The notes under the pieces were generated by a model. It did no database searches and was not told the origin of the DNA. It saw only the letters and a program-made list of their open reading frames with translations. Below, one piece after another: positions 47,813 to 57,584 of a DNA stretch of 64,000 nucleotides (positions within the stretch are counted from its first letter, which is position 1; the number at the start of each line of letters is the position of its first letter). A program made the translations under genes and the position numbers. Source of the DNA: Croceicoccus ponticola (GTDB taxonomy: Bacteria > Pseudomonadota > Alphaproteobacteria > Sphingomonadales > Sphingomonadaceae); contig NZ_RXOL01000001.1 in assembly GCF_004004515.1 (NCBI RefSeq), forward strand, positions 868,001 through 932,000, read 5' to 3'.

Positions 47813-50800
47813 TCAGGCCGTTTCCTGCGCCATCGCGTTCAGCGTGACGTAGTCGATCTTGCCCGTGCCCAGAACCGGCAGCGCTTCGACGATACGGATT
47901 TCGCGCGGGATCATCAGTTCGGCGACTCCGTTCGCCTTCGCCCATTTCTGAAGCGCGCGTACTTCGGCATCGGGCGCCGTGGTGAACAGCACCAACTGTT
48001 CGCCCTTTTTCGCATCGGGCCGCGTCACGACTGCGCTGGCCGCATCCGGCCAGACTTGCGCTGCATAGCCTTCTACGGCCGGGAGCGAGACCATTTCCCC
48101 GCCGATCTTGGCAAAGCGCTTGACCCGGCCGCGAATGGTGACGAACCCTTCGTCGTCGATGGTGACTATGTCGCCGGTGTCGTGCCAGCCGCCCTCGGGC
48201 GGATGCAACACGCCCGGATCGTCGGCGAGGTAATAGCCCGCCATGACATTGGGCCCGCGGATAAAGAGCCTGCCGCCCTTTTCCGCGCCAAGATCGATGC
48301 CTGGCACGGTATCAAGCCGCTGCTCGATCCCCGGCAGCAAACGGCCGACGGTCCCCGCCTTGTAATGCATTGGCGTATTGACCGCGATGACCGGCGCCGC
48401 CTCCGTCGCGCCGTAGCCTTCCAGAATCCGCAGCCCGAACTTGTCGCCATAAGTCCTGCGCGTTTCGTCGCGCACCTTTTCGGCCCCGGCAAAAATGTAG
48501 CGCAGCGAATAGAAATCGTACCCGTGCGCCATGCGCGCATAGCCCGAAAGGAACGTGTCGGTCCCGAACATGATCGTCGCGTTGGCATCATAGGCCAGCG
48601 CCGGCACGATGCGATAATGCAGCGGGCTGGGATAGAGCACGGTCTTGATCCCGTTCAATACGGGCAGCAACGTGCCGCCGGTCAGCCCGAAACTGTGGAA
48701 CACGGGCAGCGCGTTCAGCACGACATCGCTCGAATTGAAGTCGATCCGGGACGCCAGCTGAGCGCAGTTGGCAAGCAAGTTGCGATGCGACAGGACGACG
48801 CCTTTGGGCACCCCTTCGGATCCGCTGGTAAACAAGATGACGGCGGGCGCATCGGGCGAAATGCGCATTTTGCGATGCCGTCTCTCGATCCGGCCGATGC
48901 TGAACATGGACCACAGTTTTTCGAACGTGCCGATCCCGGCAGCGACATCCTCGAGATAGCGGACACCGATCCCGTCGCCTTCCAAGGCGGCGATGGCGCC
49001 GCTGAGCTTGGCCTGCTCGACAAAGGCGCGGGCGGTGACGATGGTGCGGATGCGCGCGGTGTGGCACGCCGATTTCAGGTTCGCCTCTCCCACCGTGAAG
49101 TTCAGCATGGCGGGCACGCGACCCATGTTCTGCAACCCAAAGAACGCGACCGCGACGCCGTTGACGTTTGGCATCAGCACACCGACCGCCTCGCCAACCT
49201 CGGTCCCTTGTGCCAGCCGCTTGCCCAAGAGGGCGGAGCCGATGACCAGCTTGTCATAAGACAGTGCGTTGCGGGTCACGTCCTCCACCACGGGCGCCTT
49301 GGCCCCGTGCAAATCGCGCGCTTCGTACAAGGAGGTGAACAGGGTTTTCGACACGTCCGTGGTGTCGAAGATCATCCCGCTCATTTCATCGTATAACCGC
49401 CGCCCGGCGATGGCCCGGCGTTCGCGCGCGCTCATCCCACCCTCTATCGCAAAGCGGCGCTGGGGAAGGATGTCGATGGTGATCTTGGGAAACCAGCGCT
49501 GGCGAACCTTGCCCTTCAGGCGGCTGAACACGCTGTATTGCGGGCCGTCCAGCCGGATGGGCACGATGGGCGCATCGGCTTTGTCCGCCACCATGCCGGG
49601 GCCGTCGAACACCTTCATCAAGGCGCCGGTGACGGTGATGCGCCCTTCGGGGAATATCACCAGCGTGCGCCCTTCGCGAACGGCCTTGACCATCGCCTTC
49701 GCCGACATGGGATTGGTCGGATCGACGGGGAAAATCTCGAACAGCTTGAAGAACGGTTTGAGCCACAGGTTGCGCGCAATGGCGGTGTGGACCGCGAACG
49801 TCGGCTTGCCCGGCAGAAACGCGCCCAACAGCACGCCGTCCAGAAACGAGAGATGGTTCACCACGACGACTGCCCGTTCGCCGGGAGCGGGCATGTTCTC
49901 GATCCCCGTAACCTCTACCCGGTAAAGCGCGCGCAGGACAAAGGCGATCACCTGCTTGAACAGGTATTCGGGCAATAGCCAGATCGACACCGTCGCAACG
50001 ATCAGCGTCATGACGCCCAGCACGCCGAGGAGCGCGGGCACGTCCATCCCCGCCGCCAATAGCCCGGTCATGATCGCCACCAGCAGCACCGTGACGCCGG
50101 CGTTGACGATATTGTTCGCGGCAATCACCCGCGATCTCTCTTCCGGATCGGAATGGATTTGCAGGATCGCATAAAGCGGCACGATGAACATCCCGCCCGA
50201 CAACGCGATGACCGCCAGATCGGCCAGGATCCGCCATGATCCGGGGGCAGCTAGGAACTGAGCGACATTCGCGCCGGGCGTGGCCGGGCCATAAGCACGG
50301 GTGGAAAAAAACAGGTCGATAAGCCCCAGGCCAAGGCCCAGCGCCGAAATCGGCACGAACTTGGCTGAAACCTTTCCGCCCAAAAGACGATTTACCAGTA
50401 GCGATCCGATTGCGACGAATAGCGAAAAGATGATGAGGAACAGCGTCACCACTTCCTGTCGGGCGTTCAGCGTGCCGCTGACCAGTGGAGCGAATTCCGA
50501 AACGATCACCGCCCCGCAAGCGAAGAACCAGCTGATGCCCAAAATCGCGAGCCAGATCCCGCGGCCGCCCCGCGCGATCGACAGGATCTCCATGGTTCCG
50601 CGCCACAAATTGCGTTCGATGCGGTGCCCTGCACGCAGCGGCGGCGCCGATGGGACCGCAAAGGCAGCCAACAGCCCGATAACCGCGAGACCAGTGGCTA
50701 TCAGCCCGCTTTCCCACGGCGAGATCAGGCCGGCCAGCAGCTGCCCGCCCAATATGGCGATGAAAGTCCCCGCCTCGATCAGGCCGGTACCGCCCATGAC

Positions 50801-51226
50801 TTCTTCGCGCCTCAGGTGCTGCGGCAAGATCGAATATTTGACCGGGCCGAAGAATGCGGAATGCACCCCCATGCCGAACAGGGCAGCCAACAGAATCGGA
50901 ATCGATTGAAGCCAGAACCCGGCCAGTCCAACCGCCATGATCACGATTTCGGCGCTCTTGACCCAGCGAACCAGCTTCGCCTTGTCGATCGTGTCCGCCA
51001 CTTGTCCCGCCAGCGCGGAAAACAGGAAATAGGGCAGGATGAACAGGCCGGTCGAGATCGTCGCCAGCATCTCCGCCTTGCCCGGTTCGGCCGAGAAGAC
51101 AGTGAAGCTGGCCAGGAACAGCAGCGCGAATTTCAGCAGGTTGTCGTTGAAAGCGCCCAGGAACTGGACCGCGAAAATCGGTCCGAAACGACGCTTGGTC
51201 AGCAGTGACAGGTCAGGTGCGGCCAT
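47813..51226 (-). CDS. aas: Fused LplT-like transporter, acyltransferase and acyl-ACP synthetase
   Basis: An 1137-residue three-part protein. Residues about 1-420 are an MFS lysophospholipid flippase (LplT-like; FLGAFNDNLLKFALLF). Residues about 435-610 are a PlsC acyltransferase with VVVNHLSFLDGVLLG (Asn-His-x4-Asp) and FPEGRITVTG. Residues about 640-1137 are an AMP-forming acyl-ACP synthetase with FTSGSEGVPKGVVLSHRNL and GYGATEAAP. Together they would take up lysophospholipid and re-acylate it. ATG 51226 has GGGGGGA upstream; longer readings add a basic, unlikely leader. Confidence 0.92.
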   Translation of the reverse strand: MAAPDLSLLTKRRFGPIFAVQFLGAFNDNLLKFALLFLASFTVFSAEPGKAEMLATISTGLFILPYFLFSALAGQVADTIDKAKLVRWVKSAEIVIMAVGLAGFWLQSIPILLAALFGMGVHSAFFGPVKYSILPQHLRREEVMGGTGLIEAGTFIAILGGQLLAGLISPWESGLIATGLAVIGLLAAFAVPSAPPLRAGHRIERNLWRGTMEILSIARGGRGIWLAILGISWFFACGAVIVSEFAPLVSGTLNARQEVVTLFLIIFSLFVAIGSLLVNRLLGGKVSAKFVPISALGLGLGLIDLFFSTRAYGPATPGANVAQFLAAPGSWRILADLAVIALSGGMFIVPLYAILQIHSDPEERSRVIAANNIVNAGVTVLLVAIMTGLLAAGMDVPALLGVLGVMTLIVATVSIWLLPEYLFKQVIAFVLRALYRVEVTGIENMPAPGERAVVVVNHLSFLDGVLLGAFLPGKPTFAVHTAIARNLWLKPFFKLFEIFPVDPTNPMSAKAMVKAVREGRTLVIFPEGRITVTGALMKVFDGPGMVADKADAPIVPIRLDGPQYSVFSRLKGKVRQRWFPKITIDILPQRRFAIEGGMSARERRAIAGRRLYDEMSGMIFDTTDVSKTLFTSLYEARDLHGAKAPVVEDVTRNALSYDKLVIGSALLGKRLAQGTEVGEAVGVLMPNVNGVAVAFFGLQNMGRVPAMLNFTVGEANLKSACHTARIRTIVTARAFVEQAKLSGAIAALEGDGIGVRYLEDVAAGIGTFEKLWSMFSIGRIERRHRKMRISPDAPAVILFTSGSEGVPKGVVLSHRNLLANCAQLASRIDFNSSDVVLNALPVFHSFGLTGGTLLPVLNGIKTVLYPSPLHYRIVPALAYDANATIMFGTDTFLSGYARMAHGYDFYSLRYIFAGAEKVRDETRRTYGDKFGLRILEGYGATEAAPVIAVNTPMHYKAGTVGRLLPGIEQRLDTVPGIDLGAEKGGRLFIRGPNVMAGYYLADDPGVLHPPEGGWHDTGDIVTIDDEGFVTIRGRVKRFAKIGGEMVSLPAVEGYAAQVWPDAASAVVTRPDAKKGEQLVLFTTAPDAEVRALQKWAKANGVAELMIPREIRIVEALPVLGTGKIDYVTLNAMAQETA

Positions 51227-51374
51227 CGATCCCCCCAAGGCTCGCGAAAAGTGCGCTTGTAGATCACGGGCCGAGCGCCGCGCTAGCGCATTCGGGGTTA
51301 ACAATCTTTTCCCGCAATAGCATTTGGCCATGACGGACCACCCGATGGCGACAGCTCCGGCGGGACGGTATCAA

Positions 51375-51415
51375 GCGCAAGCCGCCCACACCGTAGGATG
51401 CGGGCGGGCTTGCGC
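51375..51415 (-). terminator. Strong hairpin after the glutathione reductase gene
   Basis: Arms GCGCAAGCCGCCC (51375-51387) and GGGCGGGCTTGCGC (51402-51415) pair over 13 bases with one bulge, seven bases beyond the gor stop. The following T tract is weak (TTGAT), so it may stop transcription with help or protect the 3' end. Confidence 0.5.
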
Positions 51416-51421
51416 CTTCGT

Positions 51422-52768
51422 TCAGCGCATCAACACCAGTTCCTCGGCCATCGACGGATGCAGCGCGACGGTGGCGTCGAAGTCGGCTTTGGTCAGCCCT
51501 GCCTTGACCGCGATGGCGGCGGCTTGCAGGATTTCCGGCGCGTCCGGCCCGATCATGTGGAGGCCGAGTACCTTGCCGGTCGGTTCTTCGCAGATGAGTT
51601 TGTACAGCCCGCGCTCCTGCCGCTTGGCAAAGACATTCTTCATCGGGCGGAAGTCCGAGGAATAGACCCGGATGTTGCCGTAAGTATTGCGCGCCTCGCC
51701 TTCGGTCAGTCCGACCCCGGCCAGTGGCGGCTGCGAGAATACGGCGCTGGGCACGCAGTTGTAGTCGACCGTCGTCGGCTTGCCGCCGAACACGGTGTCG
51801 GCAAACGCCTGCCCTTCGCGGATGGCGACGGGTGTCAGCTGGATGCGATCAGTCACGTCGCCCACGGCATAGATGCTGTCGCAGCTTGTCATGCCGTGCT
51901 CGTCGACGGCGATCTCGCCCTTTTCGCCCAGTTCGATGCCCGCGCTTGCCAACCCCAGCCCGTCGGTGTTGGGCTTGCGCCCGGTGGCGACCAGCACCTG
52001 ATCGGCGATCAGCGGGTCCTGTCCTTCGAGATGCACGTCCAGCGCGCCGTCTTCGCGCTTCTCGATCTTGTTGAACGGGCAGTTGAACTTGTACTCGATC
52101 CCCCGGCTCATCGTGATCTGCAGCAGGCGGTCGCGTAGCGATTCGTCGTAGCCGCGCAGGATCACGGCGGAACGGTTCACGACCGTCACATGGCAGCCGA
52201 GCGCGTTGAAGATGCCGGCAAATTCCAGCGCGATATAACCCGCCCCCGCGATCACCAGCCGCTTGGGCAGTTTGTCGAGATGAAAAACCTCGTTCGAGGT
52301 GATGCAGTGCTCCGATCCCTCGAACTGCGGAACGAAGGGCCAGCCGCCCACCGCGACGAGTATATACTTGGCAGTGATCTCGCGCCCGGATGCGAGCTTG
52401 ACCCTGTGCGGCCCTTCGACAACGGCCCGCTCCATGATCCGTTCGACGCCATGGCTTTCCAGCGTTTTTTCATAAAGCCCGTTCAGCCGGTCGACGTCGT
52501 GCAGGACATGATCGCGCAGGCGGTTCCAGTCGAACGTGGCATTTTCGAACGACCAGCCGTAATTTTCGGCATCTTCAAGATCTTCGGCAAAATGGCTGCC
52601 ATATACGAGCAGCTTCTTGGGCACGCAGCCACGGATGACGCAGGTGCCACCGATCCGATGCTCTTCGGCGACGGCCACTTTCGCGCCGTGTGCGGCAGCC
52701 ACCCGGGCGGCGCGAACACCCCCCGATCCTGCGCCAATCACGAAAAGATCGTAGTCAAAATCTGCCAT
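51422..52768 (-). CDS. gor: Glutathione-disulfide reductase
   Basis: A 448-residue FAD/NADPH disulfide reductase. FAD motif FVIGAGSGGVRAARVAA, active-site disulfide GGTCVIRGCVPKK (CVIRGC), NAD(P) fold ITGAGYIALEFAG-type segment, and the C-terminal dimer domain with LHPSMAEELV (catalytic His). It keeps glutathione reduced. ATG 52768 has GGGAGCT upstream; a longer reading is unsupported. A strong hairpin follows. Confidence 0.93.
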   Translation of the reverse strand: MADFDYDLFVIGAGSGGVRAARVAAAHGAKVAVAEEHRIGGTCVIRGCVPKKLLVYGSHFAEDLEDAENYGWSFENATFDWNRLRDHVLHDVDRLNGLYEKTLESHGVERIMERAVVEGPHRVKLASGREITAKYILVAVGGWPFVPQFEGSEHCITSNEVFHLDKLPKRLVIAGAGYIALEFAGIFNALGCHVTVVNRSAVILRGYDESLRDRLLQITMSRGIEYKFNCPFNKIEKREDGALDVHLEGQDPLIADQVLVATGRKPNTDGLGLASAGIELGEKGEIAVDEHGMTSCDSIYAVGDVTDRIQLTPVAIREGQAFADTVFGGKPTTVDYNCVPSAVFSQPPLAGVGLTEGEARNTYGNIRVYSSDFRPMKNVFAKRQERGLYKLICEEPTGKVLGLHMIGPDAPEILQAAAIAVKAGLTKADFDATVALHPSMAEELVLMR

Positions 52769-52867
52769 GCGAAGCTCCCGTCGTTGGCGCCCCACATAGG
52801 GACCTGTGCGAAAAGTGCCAATCGCCGGTGGGTAAGATGCGCCCGCTTGAGAAACCTTATCGTCGGT

Positions 52868-54400
52868 TCAGCGCTTCAGGCCGGCCGCCGCCAGCAGTGC
52901 CTCGGTGCTGGGATCGAAGCCTTCCCCCTCGCCCGCCGCGATTTCGTTGGCGATTTTCTTCCCCAGTTCGACCCCAAACTGATCGAAGGGGTTGATGCCC
53001 AACAGAACGGCGTTGGCAAAAGTGCGGTGTTCGTGAAACGCGATCAAAGCGCCCAAGGTCGCCGGGGTCAGCGCATCGCACAGGATCGTCGCCGAAGGGC
53101 GATTGCCGGGATAGGCGCGCGCGCCATCGACGCTTTCCGCCCCCGCCATCAGTGCCGCACCTTGTGCGAAACAGTTGGTGAGCAGGATGGCATGATGCGC
53201 GGGATCGAGGTCGTGGCCGGGTTGTTTCACCGCGATGAAATCGACCGGCACCTCAATCGTGCCCTGATGCAGCAACTGGAACACCGCGTGCTGCGCATCG
53301 GTGCCGACACCCCCCCAGGTGATCGGTGCGGAATTGCGGCCCAGCGGCTTGCCGTCGGCGGTCACCGACTTGCCGTTCGATTCCATCTCCAGCTGTTGCA
53401 GGTAATCGGGAAACAGCGCCAGCCGCTCGTCATAGGCAAAACCCGCGCGGGTCTGGCAGCCGCGCAACTGCACGTACATCAGATCGGCAAAAGCCGCGCG
53501 CAGCGGGAGGTTCGCAAACCCTTCGGTGTCGGCAAAATGGCGGTCGACCGCGGCTGCTCCCTCAAGGAATTGAGCAAACCCGTCCCAGCCCAGCGCCATC
53601 GCGACCGGAAACCCGATCGAGGACCAGAGCGAATAGCGCCCGCCGACGCTTTCGCTGAACGGCAGCACGCGCGTTTCGTCGACGCCCCATTCGACCGCCT
53701 TGTCCGGGCTGGCGGTCAGCGCGACGACGCGACCATAGGCATCCGATACGCCCGCTTCCTCCAGCCATTGGATCGCGCTGGCGGCGTTGGTCATCGTCTC
53801 GATCGTGGTGAACGTCTTGGAAGCAACGGCGATCATCGTGGTGGCCGGATCGCACACCTCGAAAGCGGCCTCCAGCGCGTTGCCGTCGATGTTAGACACG
53901 ACATGCACGTCGACCGGCGCGCGAAATTCCGCCGTGGGCCGCGCCAGTGCGTCAACGGCCAGCGCGGGGCCAAGTGCCGATCCGCCGATGCCGATATGGA
54001 TCAGGTGCTTGACCGGGCCCAGCAGCCCTTCGTGGATCGCTTCGACCAATCCGCGCATGCGCATGTGAAAGGCGTCAGCCAACGCCACGCTTTCGTCCGC
54101 GCCCATGCCGCGTTGCGCGGTATGTTCGGCGGCACGCCCTTCGGTGGGATTGGCGATCCCGCCGGTCAGCATGACTTCGCGTGCGCCAGCGAACCCTGCG
54201 GCTTGCGCCAATGCCTCGAACGCCGTGATCAGATCGGACGACAAATGCGTCTTCGACCAGTCGAACAGGACGTTGCCGCCCGGTAGTGCCAGACTATCGG
54301 TGAACCGGTCGACCCGGTTCGCGTCGGCCGCGAAAAGTGCCTTCAGCGTCTTCATCGGCAACTCTTCCAACCGGTTCCAGCATGCGGCGGCATCCGTCAT
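52868..54400 (-). CDS. pgi: Glucose-6-phosphate isomerase
   Basis: A 510-residue phosphoglucose isomerase. Substrate and active-site blocks HIGIGGSALGPALA, VASKTFTTIETMTNA, and the family signature near the end, FANAVLLGINPFDQFGVELGK. It links glycolysis or gluconeogenesis and the Entner-Doudoroff pathway; ManA uses its product at 4 kb. Length is normal. It is alone on the minus strand between gor and the divergent lepB operon. Confidence 0.94.
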   Translation of the reverse strand: MTDAAACWNRLEELPMKTLKALFAADANRVDRFTDSLALPGGNVLFDWSKTHLSSDLITAFEALAQAAGFAGAREVMLTGGIANPTEGRAAEHTAQRGMGADESVALADAFHMRMRGLVEAIHEGLLGPVKHLIHIGIGGSALGPALAVDALARPTAEFRAPVDVHVVSNIDGNALEAAFEVCDPATTMIAVASKTFTTIETMTNAASAIQWLEEAGVSDAYGRVVALTASPDKAVEWGVDETRVLPFSESVGGRYSLWSSIGFPVAMALGWDGFAQFLEGAAAVDRHFADTEGFANLPLRAAFADLMYVQLRGCQTRAGFAYDERLALFPDYLQQLEMESNGKSVTADGKPLGRNSAPITWGGVGTDAQHAVFQLLHQGTIEVPVDFIAVKQPGHDLDPAHHAILLTNCFAQGAALMAGAESVDGARAYPGNRPSATILCDALTPATLGALIAFHEHRTFANAVLLGINPFDQFGVELGKKIANEIAAGEGEGFDPSTEALLAAAGLKR

Positions 54401-54492
54401 GAGCGCAGTCGTTCCTTCGTTTTGCTTTGCAACATCGGCTTACTGCCCTATGCCGCCCGGCGATACCAGTAGGCACGGATGAAAGCCTTCGA

Positions 54493-55389
54493 ATGACGTT
54501 CAAATTCGGCAGGAATAACGCGGAATCGACCGCCGTGACGGACGGTGCCGCAAATGGCGCCGGAACCGTGAGCAAGGCGAAAAAGGAAGACAGTTTTCCC
54601 GTCTTCCTCGTCAAGCTGGCGGTGGTGGTGTTCATCTTCCGCAGCTTCGTCTTTTCACCCTTTTCGATACCTTCGGAATCGATGCTGCCGCGGCTGTTGA
54701 TCGGGGATTACCTGCTCGCGGCAAAGTGGTCCTATGGCTACAACCGCTATTCGCTGCCGTTTTCGCTGCCGCTGATCCCGGGGCGGATTTTGGCGAGCAC
54801 GCCCGATCGCGGCGACATCGCGGTGTTCAAGGCGCCACCGACGGCGGAACTGGATTATATCAAGCGCGTGATCGGCCTGCCGGGCGACCAGATCCAGATG
54901 CGCGACGGCATACTCTACATCAACGGCGACGCGGTGCCGAAACGCCGGATCGACGACTTCGTCTTGCCGGTGACGCAGAATATGTTGGACGCGGCGGTTT
55001 CCGACGGTCGCATTTCGCCCTGTGCCGGCGCTCAGTTCGAAGAACGCGACGGCGAAGCCCGCCTTGCCTGCCGCTATCCTCGCTTCGTCGAAACCTTGCC
55101 CGAAGGTACGAGCTATGAAGTGCTCGACCTGACCACCGTGCCGCAGGATACAACCCGCGTCTTCACCGTGCCCGAAGGCCATCTGTTCATGATGGGCGAC
55201 AATCGCGACAATTCCGAAGACAGCCGCTTTCCTGCCGAAATCGGCGGCGGGGTTGGGATGGTCCCGATGGAAAACCTTGTTGGCAAGGCACAGATCATGA
55301 TGTGGTCGACCGACGGATCCTCCAAATGGCTGCTGCCGTGGACATGGTTCACCGCCGCGCGCTGGAACCGCATCGGCGGGACTTTCTAA
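54493..55389 (+). CDS. lepB: Signal peptidase I
   Basis: A 298-residue type I signal peptidase that removes Sec/Tat leader peptides. One N-terminal helix (VFLVKLAVVVFIFRSFVF) is followed by the catalytic Ser in SIPSESMLPRLLIGDY and the Lys in LDYIKRVIGLPGD, and the family box FMMGDNRDNSEDSRF. ATG 54493; the earlier in-frame ATG at 54427 is not supported. First gene of the lepB-rnc-era-ycxB-like operon. Confidence 0.95.
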   Translation: MTFKFGRNNAESTAVTDGAANGAGTVSKAKKEDSFPVFLVKLAVVVFIFRSFVFSPFSIPSESMLPRLLIGDYLLAAKWSYGYNRYSLPFSLPLIPGRILASTPDRGDIAVFKAPPTAELDYIKRVIGLPGDQIQMRDGILYINGDAVPKRRIDDFVLPVTQNMLDAAVSDGRISPCAGAQFEERDGEARLACRYPRFVETLPEGTSYEVLDLTTVPQDTTRVFTVPEGHLFMMGDNRDNSEDSRFPAEIGGGVGMVPMENLVGKAQIMMWSTDGSSKWLLPWTWFTAARWNRIGGTF

Positions 55390-55397
55390 GGCCGGTC

Positions 55398-56069
55398 ATG
55401 AAGTTGAACGACGAAACCTTCGACTGGCTGGCCGAACAGGCCGGTACGGCGCCGCGCAATGCCACGCTGTGGCAAGAAGCTCTGACTCACGGCAGCATGG
55501 GCGAAACGATCGATTACCAACGGCTCGAATTCCTGGGCGACCGGGTTCTCGGGCTGGTGATCGCGGAATGGCTTTACGAACGCAACGACGGCGCGGAAGG
55601 CAAGCTTTCGCAGCGGCTCAACGCGCTTGTCAGCCGGGAAAGCTGCGCGCGGGTCGCCCGGGACATCGAACTGCAGCGGCACATGCGGCTGGGTAAGCAG
55701 GCGCGCGCCGACGGCGGCCTGGACAGCGACAACATACTTGGCGACATTATCGAATCGCTGATCGGCGCCTGCCTGCTCGATCACGATTTTTCGACGGCGC
55801 GCGGCATGGTGCGCAAATGGTTCGCCGACGAAGTCGAAGGCCGCGCCGGACAGCGCAAGCATCCCAAGTCGGCCTTGCAGGAATGGGCGGCGGGCAATCG
55901 GCGCAAGCCTCCCGAATATGAACTGGTCGAACGCTCCGGCCCCGATCATGCTTCGCGCTTTACGGTGCGGGTCAGCGTGAACGGAGTCGGCGAAGCCTTT
56001 GGCGAAGGCGATTCCAAGCAGCAGGCCGAAACCGCCGCTGCTGAAAGGTTTCTTGATGAACACGGATAA
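55398..56069 (+). CDS. rnc: Ribonuclease III
   Basis: A 223-residue dsRNA endonuclease that matures rRNA and mRNAs. The RNase III domain carries RLEFLGDRVLGLVIAEWLY (signature; acidic metal ligands) and DNILGDIIESLIGACLL; the dsRNA-binding domain spans about residues 155-223 (PKSALQEWAA to the end). It starts eight bases after lepB and overlaps era by 14 bases. Confidence 0.95.
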   Translation: MKLNDETFDWLAEQAGTAPRNATLWQEALTHGSMGETIDYQRLEFLGDRVLGLVIAEWLYERNDGAEGKLSQRLNALVSRESCARVARDIELQRHMRLGKQARADGGLDSDNILGDIIESLIGACLLDHDFSTARGMVRKWFADEVEGRAGQRKHPKSALQEWAAGNRRKPPEYELVERSGPDHASRFTVRVSVNGVGEAFGEGDSKQQAETAAAERFLDEHG

Positions 56070-56964
56070 TACCGAAACCCGTTGCGGCGTCGTCGCTGTC
56101 ATCGGTGCGCCCAACGCCGGCAAATCGACGCTGGTCAATGCGCTGGTCGGCCAGAAGGTCGCGATCACCAGTCCCAAGGCGCAGACGACCCGCGCGCGGC
56201 TGCTGGGCATTGCGCTGCTCGAACGCACGCAGATGGTGCTGGCCGACACGCCCGGCATTTTCGCGCCCAAACGGCGCCTCGACCGCGCGATGGTCTCCGC
56301 CGCATGGGAAGGCGCAGAGGCGGCCGACGCGATCATGTTGGTGGTCGACAGCGTGAAATTGCGCCGGCACGAACTTGAACCCCTGCTCGAACGGCTTGCG
56401 CACCGGTCCGAACGCAAGCTGCTGGTGCTGAACAAGGTCGACGCCGCGAAAAAGGAAGCGCTGCTGGTGCTGGCACAAGACCTTGCCGCCAAGGGAAACT
56501 TCGACGAGATCTTTTTTATCTCTGCCCTGACTGGCGACGGCGTACCCGAATTGAAGGCGCAATTGGCCGGCATGATGCCAGAAGGGCCGTGGCTCTATCC
56601 TGAAGACCAAGTTTCCGACGCATCCGAACGCCTGCTCGCCGCCGAAGTCACCCGCGAACAGCTCTATCGCCAGCTTCGCGACGAGCTTCCCTATGACAGC
56701 GCGGTCCGGCCCGAATCCTATGTCGAACGTCCCGACGGCAGCGTCGAGGTTCGGCAGCAGATCGTCGTCGGCCGCGACACCCAGAAAGCCATCGTGCTGG
56801 GCAAGGGCGGTTCGCGGATCAAGGCCATCGGCGAGGCGGCCCGTAACGAATTGTCAGAACTTCTGGGTCAGAAAGTCCACCTGTTCCTTCATGTGAAGGT
56901 GGAGGAAAACTGGGCCGAAGATCGGGAGTTCTACGAAGTGCTGGGACTGGACTGGGTGAAGTGA
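56056..56964 (+). CDS. era: GTPase Era
   Basis: A 302-residue GTPase that helps 16S rRNA maturation and 30S assembly. G1 GAPNAGKSTLVNAL, G3 DTPG, G4 NKVD, followed by a KH domain with KAIVLGKGGSRIKAIG and the typical end WAEDREFYEVLGLDW. The start overlaps rnc by 14 bases. The stop overlaps the next gene by four bases (GTGA). Confidence 0.96.
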   Translation: MNTDNTETRCGVVAVIGAPNAGKSTLVNALVGQKVAITSPKAQTTRARLLGIALLERTQMVLADTPGIFAPKRRLDRAMVSAAWEGAEAADAIMLVVDSVKLRRHELEPLLERLAHRSERKLLVLNKVDAAKKEALLVLAQDLAAKGNFDEIFFISALTGDGVPELKAQLAGMMPEGPWLYPEDQVSDASERLLAAEVTREQLYRQLRDELPYDSAVRPESYVERPDGSVEVRQQIVVGRDTQKAIVLGKGGSRIKAIGEAARNELSELLGQKVHLFLHVKVEENWAEDREFYEVLGLDWVK

Positions 56965-57584
56965 ACGAAGGCGCCACGGCGGTTCATGAGGTTACCGCCG
57001 AACTGACGCCTTACGATGCGCTGGAAGCGGCGCCTCACGCGATCGCGCCGGTTGTCGGACGAACGTGGTTCATGGTCGCGTTTCCCGTGCTTTGCGCGAT
57101 CCTGGGCATCGCGCTGGTGATTGTGCTCACCCCGACGGTCACCGCTGCCTTGTTCATGCTCAACCCCGCGATCGCCATCATGGCGGTCCCGCTCATGTCC
57201 ACGATCACCGCAGTCGCCGCGGTGATCGGTTACGTCCAAGGTCAGGGCTTCGCCTATAACGAACATCGCCGCCGCTTCCTTGCCGGGATGCATCGGCGCG
57301 GAATGCCGGTGACATTGAAAACCCGATACGCCATCACGCCCGAAGCGTTGGAGATTGAGCACGATCGAATGAAATACCGCGTGGGTTGGAACTCCATCTC
57401 GCAGGTTGTCGAAACGAAAGCGGCATGGGTGTTGCAGGTCGATCTGAGCAGCTTCTGCCTGCCTCGCATCGCGTTTGACGATAAACCGTCTGAACGGGCG
57501 TTCGTGGCCGCGCTGCTCGACAATGTCAGCGTGGCGACCCGCGAACGCAGCGCCGATGCAGTGGCTTTCGCCAAAGCCGATTAA
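56961..57584 (+). CDS. YcxB-like membrane protein after era
   Basis: A 207-residue protein starting with GTG that overlaps era by four bases. Two or three hydrophobic segments (VAFPVLCAILGIALVIVL, then NPAIAIMAVPLMSTIT...) precede a C-terminal domain with TPEALEIEHDRMKYRVGWNS, which resembles YcxB-like proteins. Function unknown. It converges with the MFS gene, overlapping its last bases. Confidence 0.6.
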   Translation: MNEGATAVHEVTAELTPYDALEAAPHAIAPVVGRTWFMVAFPVLCAILGIALVIVLTPTVTAALFMLNPAIAIMAVPLMSTITAVAAVIGYVQGQGFAYNEHRRRFLAGMHRRGMPVTLKTRYAITPEALEIEHDRMKYRVGWNSISQVVETKAAWVLQVDLSSFCLPRIAFDDKPSERAFVAALLDNVSVATRERSADAVAFAKAD

